From NCBI GenBank assembly GCA_023953905.1, contig JAMLJA010000014.1:1-64000 (forward strand): a DNA stretch of 64,000 nucleotides, read 5' to 3'. Shown here in pieces: positions 57,301 through 64,000 of this stretch (within the stretch, counting starts at the first letter, position 1; each line of letters begins with the position of its first letter). The notes below the pieces were generated by a model. It did not search any database and was not told the origin of the DNA. It saw only the letters and a program-made list of their open reading frames with translations. The DNA is from Rhizobiaceae bacterium. Its GTDB lineage: Bacteria > Pseudomonadota > Alphaproteobacteria > Rhizobiales > Rhizobiaceae. The translations under genes and the position numbers were made by a program.

Positions 57301-60189
57301 TTGAGGCCGCGGACAAAATCCGGCTTTGCCAGTTGGCTGCTGCTGGCGCTGCTCGCCCTCTTTATGCTCGCACCTGCTGCGCATGCGGTCGAGGCGATCA
57401 AGATCTCTCGCGACGACATCGCGCTGGATCTCTCACGCGCAGTCGAGATCTATCGCAACAGAGGCGAGAATTTCCAGATTTCGACCGCGCCCGGTCCGGA
57501 CGGCATCGTGCGCCGCATCGAGGTGGAAGCAAACGATCAGCGTTCCAGCGGTGACTGGGCGGTCTTTGCCCTTGCCAACACGACCGATGAACAACTCGAC
57601 CGCCTTATCGTCGCGCCGCACTTCCGGCTGGTCGATTCGGGAATCATCTGGCCTGATCTCGGCGCCAACCGCATCGCGGCAATCACGCCGAGTGAAGGTT
57701 TTGCGCTGGATCGCCAGTCCAGCCCCGATTCCGATGTGTTTCTAGTGACGCTCAATCCGGGAACCGTCATCACATTCGTCGCCGAACTCGCCTCGCCGAA
57801 GCTGCCGCAGGTCTATTTGTGGGACCCTGAGTCCTACAAGGACACCGTGAACTCCTACACGCTCTATCGCGGCATCGTCATAGGCATTTCGGGCCTTCTC
57901 GCCCTGTTCCTGACGATCCTTTTCGTGGTCAAGGGCACCTCCATGTTTCCGGCCACGGCCGCGCTCGCCTGGGCAGTACTTGCCTATATCTGCGTCGATT
58001 TCGGCTTCCTCAACAAGGTGATCGCGATCTCGTCCGGCAGCGAGCAGATATGGCGCGCGGGAACCGAGGTGGCACTTGCGGGTACGCTCGTGGTGTTCCT
58101 GTTTGCCTATCTGAACCTCAATCGATGGCACGGTCATTTCAGCTATGGCGCGCTGATCTGGGTAACGGGACTGCTGGCAATTGCAGGCGTGGCAGTCATC
58201 GACCCGGCAATCGCCGCCGGTGTCGCGCGAATGTCATTTGCTTTCACCGCAGTCGTCGGTCTTCTGCTGATCATCTATCTGGGCATACGCGGCTACGACC
58301 GCGCGGTCATGTTGGTGCCGAGCTGGATGATGGTGCTCGTATGGGTGACGGGCTCATGGCTCACGATCACCGGCGCACTCGACAACGACATCGTGCAGCC
58401 GGCTCTCGGTGGCGGACTGGTCCTGATCATTCTGCTTATCGGATTCACGGTCATGCAGCACGCCTTCGCGGGCGGCGCGCTGAACAATGGTCTGTTTAGC
58501 GATCTGGAGCGTCAGGCCATGGCCGTTGTCGGCTCCGGGGACATCATCTGGGATTGGGACGTTTTGCGCGACCGCGTCGTGACGCGGCCTGACATAAGCG
58601 TGCAATTGGGACTGGCTCCCAACAGCCTCGGCGGACCGGCCCGCAACTGGCTGCCGATCCTCCACGCCGACGACCGGGATACCTTCCGCACAACGCTCGA
58701 CGTCGTGCTGGAGCATCGTCGCGGGAAGGTCGCGCAGCATTTTCGCCTGCGCGGCGCTGACGGTCATTATCACTGGTTTGGACTGCGTGCGCGTCCCGTC
58801 ATCGGCTCGGATGGCGAGGTGATGCGATGCGTCGGAACGATGACCGACATCACCGAGCAGAAGACGGCCGAACAGCGCCTTCTGCACGATGCGGTTCATG
58901 ACAACCTGACAGGGCTTCCCAGCCGCGAACTATTTATGAACCGGCTTGAAGCAGTCGTTGCTATCGCTGCATCCGAAGAAAAGGTCCGCCCCACCATCTT
59001 CGTTATCGATCTGGACCGTTTCAAGCAGGTCAACGACTCGCTCGGCATGTCGGCAGGCGACACCATCCTGCTGACGATCGCGCGCCGCCTGCACAGACTG
59101 ATGAAGCCGAGCGACTCGCTGTCGCGATTCAGCGGTGACCAGTTCGCGATGATGCTGCTTTCCGAGCAGGATGCAGGCCGTATCGCCAGCGTGGCCGAGG
59201 CCGTGAAGAAGGCCATTCAAACGCCGATTACCTTCGCGCGGCGTGAGATCGTGCTCACGGCTTCGATTGGCCTGATCAGCTGGACATCCACGAGCTCCAA
59301 CGCGGACGATCTGGTCAAGGATGCCGAGCTTGCCATGCATCAGGCCAAACGCTTCGGCGGCGACAGGATCGAGCCCTTCCGGCCGCCCTTCCGTACCGTT
59401 GGCACCGATCGTCTGCAGCTAGAATCAGATCTGAGGCGCGCGCTGGAGCGTGACGAGATCCTGCTTGCCTATCAGCCCATCGTGCGGCTGGAGGATCGCA
59501 CCATTGCCGGCTTCGAGGCATTGTTGCGCTGGAACCACCCACGACGCGGCATGATCCAGCCGGGAGATTTTATTCCGGTTGCCGAGAGTTGCGGCCTTAT
59601 CGTCCAGCTTGGCCTCTTTGCGATGAAGCAGGCGGCGCAGGATCTGTCACTCTGGCAGAAACAGACGACCGATGCGCCGCTTTTCGTCTCGGTGAACCTG
59701 TCCAGCCGCCAGCTGATGCGCCGTGACCTTGTCGGCGACGTCAAATCCGTGATCACGCGCCTTAACCTGCCACCGCGCAGTTTCCGGCTGGAGCTCACCG
59801 AATCACTGGTGATGGATAATCCCGAGCAGGCAACGCATGTGCTCAATCGCCTCAAGAGGCTGGGAATCGGCCTTTCCCTTGATGATTTCGGCACGGGCTA
59901 TTCGTCTCTCTCCTACCTCACTCGGTTTCCGTTCGACACCATCAAGATCGACAAGAGCTTTCTGGACGACAAGACACCAAAGCGCTCCGTGCTGGTGCGT
60001 TCGATGGTAAACATGGCGCACGAACTGGGCTTGTCAGTGGTGGTTGAGGGCGTGTCGGACGAGAATGATGCGCTTGAGCTGCGGCAGATGGGTTGCGAGT
60101 ACGCGCAGAGCTTCATGTTCGGCGTGCCGGTCATGGCGGACGCCGCACTGAAGATGCTCAAGGACAGCTATCAACCCGCTTCCTCGTGA
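57301..60189 (+). CDS. Membrane GGDEF/EAL protein with sensor and PAS domains, degenerate GGDEF
   Basis: Predicted c-di-GMP phosphodiesterase, 962 residues. A Sec signal peptide ends at about residue 29 (PAAHA). A periplasmic domain (about 30-180) precedes seven hydrophobic segments (about 184-387), resembling the 7TMR-DISM type. A PAS domain (about 404-520) links to GGDEF and EAL. The GGDEF site reads SGDQF (611-615), so cyclase activity is unlikely. The EAL domain keeps FEALLRW (739-741), LELTES, LDDFGTGYSSLSYL, IKIDKSF and VVEGVSDE. TTG 57301 has AAGG seven bases upstream and gives a clean signal peptide; ATG 57271 overlaps the GNAT gene. Confidence 0.88.
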   Translation: MRPRTKSGFASWLLLALLALFMLAPAAHAVEAIKISRDDIALDLSRAVEIYRNRGENFQISTAPGPDGIVRRIEVEANDQRSSGDWAVFALANTTDEQLDRLIVAPHFRLVDSGIIWPDLGANRIAAITPSEGFALDRQSSPDSDVFLVTLNPGTVITFVAELASPKLPQVYLWDPESYKDTVNSYTLYRGIVIGISGLLALFLTILFVVKGTSMFPATAALAWAVLAYICVDFGFLNKVIAISSGSEQIWRAGTEVALAGTLVVFLFAYLNLNRWHGHFSYGALIWVTGLLAIAGVAVIDPAIAAGVARMSFAFTAVVGLLLIIYLGIRGYDRAVMLVPSWMMVLVWVTGSWLTITGALDNDIVQPALGGGLVLIILLIGFTVMQHAFAGGALNNGLFSDLERQAMAVVGSGDIIWDWDVLRDRVVTRPDISVQLGLAPNSLGGPARNWLPILHADDRDTFRTTLDVVLEHRRGKVAQHFRLRGADGHYHWFGLRARPVIGSDGEVMRCVGTMTDITEQKTAEQRLLHDAVHDNLTGLPSRELFMNRLEAVVAIAASEEKVRPTIFVIDLDRFKQVNDSLGMSAGDTILLTIARRLHRLMKPSDSLSRFSGDQFAMMLLSEQDAGRIASVAEAVKKAIQTPITFARREIVLTASIGLISWTSTSSNADDLVKDAELAMHQAKRFGGDRIEPFRPPFRTVGTDRLQLESDLRRALERDEILLAYQPIVRLEDRTIAGFEALLRWNHPRRGMIQPGDFIPVAESCGLIVQLGLFAMKQAAQDLSLWQKQTTDAPLFVSVNLSSRQLMRRDLVGDVKSVITRLNLPPRSFRLELTESLVMDNPEQATHVLNRLKRLGIGLSLDDFGTGYSSLSYLTRFPFDTIKIDKSFLDDKTPKRSVLVRSMVNMAHELGLSVVVEGVSDENDALELRQMGCEYAQSFMFGVPVMADAALKMLKDSYQPASS

Positions 60190-60218
60190 GCAGGCGCTCA
60201 GCCGAAACGATCGCTCGT

Positions 60219-60827
60219 TCAGGCGTGACCGGCTGTGGAGCTGAGATGCGCCAGATCAATGCCGATGGAGGCGAGGATACGATCGTATTTTCGGTCGATA
60301 TCTGTATCGAACAACATGTCCATATCCGCGCGACAGGTCAGCCAGCCATTCTCGGCGATTTCGCTTTCGAGTTGCCCCGCGCCCCAGCCCGCATAGCCAA
60401 GCGTCATGATGGCGCTACGAGGGCCGCGCCCCTTGGAAATGGCTCGCAATATATCGATGGTCGCTGTGAGACAAACGTCTTCGGAGACCGGAAGCGACGA
60501 CTCGACACGATAGTCGTCGGAGTGAAGCACAAATCCGCGGCTGCGATCCACAGGACCGCCATTGCGAACCACGAAATCGCGCGCCGTCTCAGGAAGTCTG
60601 ATGGTCTCGTATTCCTTCATGATCCCGAGTTGGACAATGAGGTCAGGGAAACGCATCTGTTGGGCCTGATTGATGATCAGTCCCATGGCGCCCTCCGCGC
60701 TGTGCGCGCAGACATAGATCACCGAACGTGCGAAACGGTCGTCCTTCATGCCAGGCATGGCAATCAGGAAGTGATCGTCGAGAAATCCCTCGACGCCAGC
60801 CGATCGTTTGCGTCGCAACAGATCCAT
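60219..60827 (-). CDS. YqgE/AlgH-family protein (UPF0301)
   Basis: A 202-residue cytosolic protein. The DUF179 fold shows as [41 protein letters not shown] at the N-terminal third, then [22 protein letters not shown] and [22 protein letters not shown]. Its biochemical role is not established; AlgH is linked to alginate control in Pseudomonas. ATG 60827 is chosen to match the family length; an in-frame TTG at 60872 gives 15 more residues. It is convergent with the GGDEF/EAL gene, 29 bases apart. Confidence 0.93.
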   Translation of the reverse strand: MDLLRRKRSAGVEGFLDDHFLIAMPGMKDDRFARSVIYVCAHSAEGAMGLIINQAQQMRFPDLIVQLGIMKEYETIRLPETARDFVVRNGGPVDRSRGFVLHSDDYRVESSLPVSEDVCLTATIDILRAISKGRGPRSAIMTLGYAGWGAGQLESEIAENGWLTCRADMDMLFDTDIDRKYDRILASIGIDLAHLSSTAGHA

Positions 60828-61003
60828 ACAAAGAGCGTATCGCGTTTTCTCTTGCGTTTGAAGGCCACCCAACGCGAAACTTCGACCAAGGCTGGAGCCT
60901 GCCGAAGCGGCCTAAGCACGTGCGAAGCCTCACACACAAATGATCCGGCAACCCGCCTGCAAGGTGCTATTGAGTTGCGTGAAACCGAACAAAGCGAGGC
61001 GCG

Positions 61004-61801
61004 ATGCGCATAGTCTGCGTGACCATGATGGTGCTGGGTGCATCCACCGCCGGATCCATAGCCTCGTCCAGCGCGTGGTATGAGACGGAAGGCGCAAGGG
61101 TGCGAATTGTCACGACAGGTGCTCCAAACGCGCAGGGCGACTTGTCTGGAATGATCGATATTGATCTCTCATCGGGCTGGAAAACCTATTGGCGTGATCC
61201 CGGCGGTTCAGGAGTTCCGCCAAGCATTGATATTGCGGGCAGCACCAATGTGTCTTCGGTCAGCCTGACCTTTCCGGTTCCGATGCGCTTCAGCGACGAG
61301 TCGGGTTCATGGAATGGCTATAAGCACTCGGTCGCTTTCCCGGCGAGCTTCAAGATTATTGCCAATGGCCAACCCACCAAGATCGAAGCCAACGTCTTTC
61401 TCGGTATCTGCGAGACAATCTGCGTGCCTTTGAAGGCGACACTTACTCTCGACCCGGCTAGCGACCCCGAAAATAGCGCCGATGCCATGGCAATCGAGGC
61501 CGCGCACGACCTTCTCCCGGCCAAGGCCGAACCAGATTTCGGCGTTTCGGTTGCCGAAGCGAATATCGACAGTCTGGAAGCGGTGGCCGTGTTCCCGGGC
61601 AACCCCGCGAGTGCGGATCTATTCGTCGACGGTACGGATGGCTATACTCTAGGAACTCCGGAAAAAAGTATCCGTGACGGAAAGGCAGTGTTCCTGATAC
61701 CGATACTGGATCGACCCGCAGAGAAACCTGGAGGCGACGGCTTGCCCTATGCGCTGTCGACCAGGGCCGGTGCGGTAGATGGCTATCTCCCCTATCCGTG
61801 A
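61004..61801 (+). CDS. DsbD N-terminal-like periplasmic protein
   Basis: A 265-residue secreted protein. A signal peptide of about 22 residues (MRIVCVTMMVLGASTAGSIA) precedes a beta-rich domain of the DsbD/DipZ N-terminal type (about 30-160), with GWKTYWRDPGGSGVPPSID, SGSWNGYKHSVAFPA and FLGICETICVPL. The CxxxC pair in GICETICV corresponds to the redox pair of DsbD-alpha, which normally receives electrons from a membrane domain; no such domain is fused here. ATG 61004 has GAGG four bases upstream. It may receive electrons from an unlinked CcdA. Function inferred. Confidence 0.75.
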   Translation: MRIVCVTMMVLGASTAGSIASSSAWYETEGARVRIVTTGAPNAQGDLSGMIDIDLSSGWKTYWRDPGGSGVPPSIDIAGSTNVSSVSLTFPVPMRFSDESGSWNGYKHSVAFPASFKIIANGQPTKIEANVFLGICETICVPLKATLTLDPASDPENSADAMAIEAAHDLLPAKAEPDFGVSVAEANIDSLEAVAVFPGNPASADLFVDGTDGYTLGTPEKSIRDGKAVFLIPILDRPAEKPGGDGLPYALSTRAGAVDGYLPYP

Positions 61802-61909
61802 ATCGAACTTTCGAAGAGCGGTTTTTGGCATCGCGACAAACCCTACCCTTGCGAGGATGTCGCCGCCGCTCTAATTCGAGCCTCTCAACAATGAATCCGA
61901 GAACCCAAC

Positions 61910-62392
61910 ATGACGATTTCCGCAGGCGAGAAGCTTCCCGACGCAACCTTCAAGACGATGAGCACGGACGGTCCGAATGAATTGACCACGGCGGATATTT
62001 TTCCCGGCAAGAAGGTGGTTCTTTTCGGCGTCCCGGGTGCGTTCACGCCCACCTGCAACAACAATCACCTCCCGGGCTATCTCGAGAACTACGACGCTCT
62101 TCTGTCTCGGGGTGTCGACACGATCGCGGTCATCGCCACTAATGACCTATTCGTCATGGGCGCGTGGGCACGCGCCACGGGCGGCGAAGGGAAGATCCTT
62201 TTCCTGGCCGACGGTAACGCCGATTTTCTCAAGCAGGTCGGGCTCGACGCGGACTTTTCAGCACACGGGATGGGCGTTCGCTCCAAGCGCTTTGCGATGA
62301 TCGTCGACGACGGCAAGGTCGTGACGGTCAATGTCGAGGACAAGCCTGGAGTCGACACATCAGGCGCCGCGCATATTCTGCAGCAGCTCTGA
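61910..62392 (+). CDS. Peroxiredoxin, Prx5/AhpE-like
   Basis: Reduces hydroperoxides. It has 160 residues and a single cysteine, the peroxidatic Cys49 in VPGAFTPTCNNNHLPGY, the Prx5 signature (PGAFTPTC). FVMGAWARATGG and the C-terminal DKPGVDTSGAAHIL fit the family. With no resolving cysteine it is 1-Cys and needs a glutathione or glutaredoxin partner. ATG 61910. It is convergent with rnhA, 3 bases apart. Confidence 0.95.
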   Translation: MTISAGEKLPDATFKTMSTDGPNELTTADIFPGKKVVLFGVPGAFTPTCNNNHLPGYLENYDALLSRGVDTIAVIATNDLFVMGAWARATGGEGKILFLADGNADFLKQVGLDADFSAHGMGVRSKRFAMIVDDGKVVTVNVEDKPGVDTSGAAHILQQL

Positions 62393-62395
62393 CAC

Positions 62396-62935
62396 TCAGT
62401 AACTTTGAGATGAACGCCGCGGCTTGCGGGCCGCGGTTGACTGCAGTGACGTTTGCGCAGGCCTCGGCTCAGCGGTATCACGGCCGCCGACAGCACCTTT
62501 TCCCTTGAATGGCGCCATGCCGGTACGGGCTAGTTCATCGGCCCGCTCATTCTCTGGATGGCCGTCATGGCCCTTCACCCAATGCCAGGTGACCTTGTGG
62601 CGCGTGCGGGCGGCATCCAGCGCCTGCCATAGTTCGGCGTTCTTCACGGGCTTCTTGGCCGCCGTTTTCCAGCCATTGCGTTTCCAGCCCTCGATCCATC
62701 CACCGATCCCGTCCTTGACGTAGTTGCTATCGGTGTAGAGATCGACGGTGACAGGCTCCTTCAGCGCGGAAAGCGCCTCTATTGCAGCCGTCAGTTCCAT
62801 TCGGTTGTTGGTGGTATCCGCCTCACCGCCTGAAAGCTCCTTTGTCACGCCATTGCAGCGCAGGATTGCGCCCCAGCCACCGGGACCCGGATTGCCCGAA
62901 CATGCGCCATCCGTAAAAATCTCGACGTGCTTCAT
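62396..62935 (-). CDS. rnhA: Ribonuclease HI
   Basis: Cuts the RNA strand of RNA-DNA hybrids, removing R-loops and primers. It has 179 residues. Catalytic residues are all present: Asp9 in [17 protein letters not shown], Glu47 in NRMELTAAI, Asp69 in [12 protein letters not shown], His123 and Asp133 in [17 protein letters not shown]. The last 30 residues are a basic, Arg/Ser-rich tail beyond the usual 150-155. The ATG overlaps the thrB stop (ATGA). The ispH-thrB-rnhA order is conserved in Rhizobiales. Confidence 0.96.
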   Translation of the reverse strand: MKHVEIFTDGACSGNPGPGGWGAILRCNGVTKELSGGEADTTNNRMELTAAIEALSALKEPVTVDLYTDSNYVKDGIGGWIEGWKRNGWKTAAKKPVKNAELWQALDAARTRHKVTWHWVKGHDGHPENERADELARTGMAPFKGKGAVGGRDTAEPRPAQTSLQSTAARKPRRSSQSY

Positions 62936-63894
62936 GACAATCCGTACTCGCTCGCCGAACTGATCTGCCGGTGAAAACGCAGTTTGCTGATATATTCGAG
63001 TGGATCGCGCTTCTGGACCAGCGGACCATCGGGGATCGTCAGCCAGTCATATAGCCGCGTCAACAGAAAGCGCAGCGCCGACCCCCGGCATAGAGTCGGC
63101 AACGCCTCCCTCTCGGCTGCGGAAAGCGGTCTGACGGATTGATAACCGGCCAAAAGCGCCCTGCTCTTGGTCTGATTAAACGAGCCGTCCTTCTCGAAGC
63201 ACCACGCGTTCAACCCGATCGACAGGTCATAGGCATAGAAATCGTTGCAGGCAAAATAGAAGTCGATCAGACCCGATAGCTTTCCTTCCAGAAAGAAGAC
63301 GTTGTCGGGAAACAGATCCGCGTGAATGACGCCGGCCGGCAAAGCGTTCGGCCACGACTCCGCGAGACTGCGGAACTCCTCGTCGAGTTCCGCCGTAAGT
63401 GATGGCTCCACCTCGTGAGCGCGATCTCGTGCCCCAGCCCACAATGTGCGCCACCCGTCCATGGCGAGTGCGTTCGGGCGCGACAGCGCAAAGTCCGTAC
63501 TGGCCACATGCAATTCGCCCAGCGCCTTGCCAACCTCGCGGCAGCTCTCCGCGTCTGGCCGGCGAAGGGACAGACCTTCGAGAAATGTGATCAGCGCCGC
63601 AGGCTTTCCCGCCAGACGACCGATGACCGCACCATCGCGCTGATGGACCGGCAGCGGGCAGGAAACGCCCTTCCCTGCCAGATGCTCCATCAACCCCAGA
63701 AAGAACGGCAGATCGGCCTCGTCGACCCGCTTCTCGTAGATCGTGAGGATGAATGAGGCCGAACTCGTGTGCAGGAGAAAATTGGAATTTTCCGATCCCT
63801 CGGCGATCCCCTTGTAAGATAGGAGCCCGCCCACATCGTAGTGCCGCAAGAAGTCCCCGAGCTCGACCTCGGTGATGTCTGTATAGACGGCCAT
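62932..63894 (-). CDS. thrB: Homoserine kinase (APH-fold, ThrB type 2)
   Basis: Phosphorylates homoserine for threonine synthesis; thrC is 7.5 kb away. It has 320 residues of the aminoglycoside phosphotransferase fold, distinct from the GHMP-type ThrB of enterobacteria. The Brenner-like motif is [30 protein letters not shown] (catalytic Asp and Mg ligand). The N-terminal lobe includes [26 protein letters not shown] 63894 shares one base with the preceding ispH stop (TGATG), and its stop overlaps the rnhA start. Confidence 0.94.
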   Translation of the reverse strand: MAVYTDITEVELGDFLRHYDVGGLLSYKGIAEGSENSNFLLHTSSASFILTIYEKRVDEADLPFFLGLMEHLAGKGVSCPLPVHQRDGAVIGRLAGKPAALITFLEGLSLRRPDAESCREVGKALGELHVASTDFALSRPNALAMDGWRTLWAGARDRAHEVEPSLTAELDEEFRSLAESWPNALPAGVIHADLFPDNVFFLEGKLSGLIDFYFACNDFYAYDLSIGLNAWCFEKDGSFNQTKSRALLAGYQSVRPLSAAEREALPTLCRGSALRFLLTRLYDWLTIPDGPLVQKRDPLEYISKLRFHRQISSASEYGLS

Positions 63895-64000
63895 CAGCGC
63901 GTTCCGTTGACGAATGCCATATCGGCGGGGGTCAATTCCACGTCGCGCAGGACGCGCATGACCGGGAATTCCTCTGTCTCAGTCGCTGTCACCGCCAGAT
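63894..64000 (-). CDS. ispH: 4-hydroxy-3-methylbut-2-enyl diphosphate reductase, C-terminal end (partial)
   Basis: Only 34 C-terminal residues are in the window (ending [15 protein letters not shown]). They fit the last strand and tail of IspH, where E-x-x-x-F-P-x-x-R-x-L-R precedes a short variable end; the assignment also leans on the conserved ispH-thrB-rnhA order. The stop overlaps the thrB start codon by one base. IspH is the final enzyme of the non-mevalonate isoprenoid pathway. The rest lies beyond the window. Confidence 0.6.
   Translation of the reverse strand, partial: LAVTATETEEFPVMRVLRDVELTPADMAFVNGTR

Overview
The window looks like chromosomal DNA from an alphaproteobacterium of the Rhizobiales (Hyphomicrobiales), most likely a Mesorhizobium/Phyllobacteriaceae-type organism. 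This rests on high GC, a frc fructose ABC system with a divergent ROK regulator, a glgP-B-C-A-pgm operon, a CysN-CysC (NodQ-like) fusion, a PccR-type regulator beside propionyl-CoA carboxylase, a CcrM-type GANTC methyltransferase, and the blocks ispH-thrB-rnhA and DUF721-dsbA-smc. Genus is inference. I see no insertion sequences, prophage, integrase, CRISPR array or broken genes; nearly all of it reads as core genome.

Layout. 1-8120 (minus): glycogen operon glgP-glgB-glgC-glgA-pgm (pgm cut by the window edge). 8272-13831: fructose uptake genes frcBCA (minus), a divergent ROK repressor and a PfkB-type fructokinase (plus), with a 39-bp palindrome between frcB and the repressor. 14062-21713: a sugar aminotransferase, an AUR1-like PAP2 membrane enzyme, sulfate activation cysD-cysNC-cysQ and an O-antigen ligase-like protein. 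21822-26966: tRNA-Gln(UUG), ASCH protein, ATP-grasp enzyme, YigZ, BioY, a metallo-beta-lactamase-fold hydrolase and a DUF1499 protein. 27042-36513: acyl-CoA ligase, a small orphan gene, then methylmalonyl-CoA mutase and propionyl-CoA carboxylase (propionyl-CoA to succinyl-CoA) with the divergent regulator pccR. 36533-41080: Old Yellow Enzyme with its ArsR regulator, a small RNA carrying three CCUCCUCCC-type loops, and pyruvate phosphate dikinase. 41282-44094: VOC protein, cardiolipin synthase-like enzyme and NYN-LOTUS protein. 44124-53849: smc, a DsbA-like lipoprotein, DUF721 (DciA-like), mutY, two HAD hydrolases, an NTF2-like protein, ccrM and a lipoprotein. 53981-64000: thrC, M16 peptidase, GNAT, a membrane GGDEF/EAL protein, YqgE, a DsbD-N-like protein, a Prx5 peroxiredoxin, rnhA, thrB and the ispH 3' end.

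How the genes work together. Carbon storage and central carbon supply dominate: glycogen turnover, fructose import and phosphorylation, PPDK for gluconeogenesis, and odd-chain acyl/propionate use under PccR. A second group serves the envelope (aminosugar, PAP2/AUR1-like enzyme, sulfate activation, ligase, cardiolipin synthase). A third serves chromosome maintenance and cell cycle (SMC, DciA, MutY, CcrM, RNase HI).

The least expected items are regulatory: the CCUCC-loop small RNA at about 38190-38308, the large frc palindrome, tandem TGCRAA repeats at the pccR promoter, and a perfect palindrome in front of the arsR-OYE operon. Start codons were placed by Shine-Dalgarno spacing and family length; several genes appear to start with GTG or TTG.
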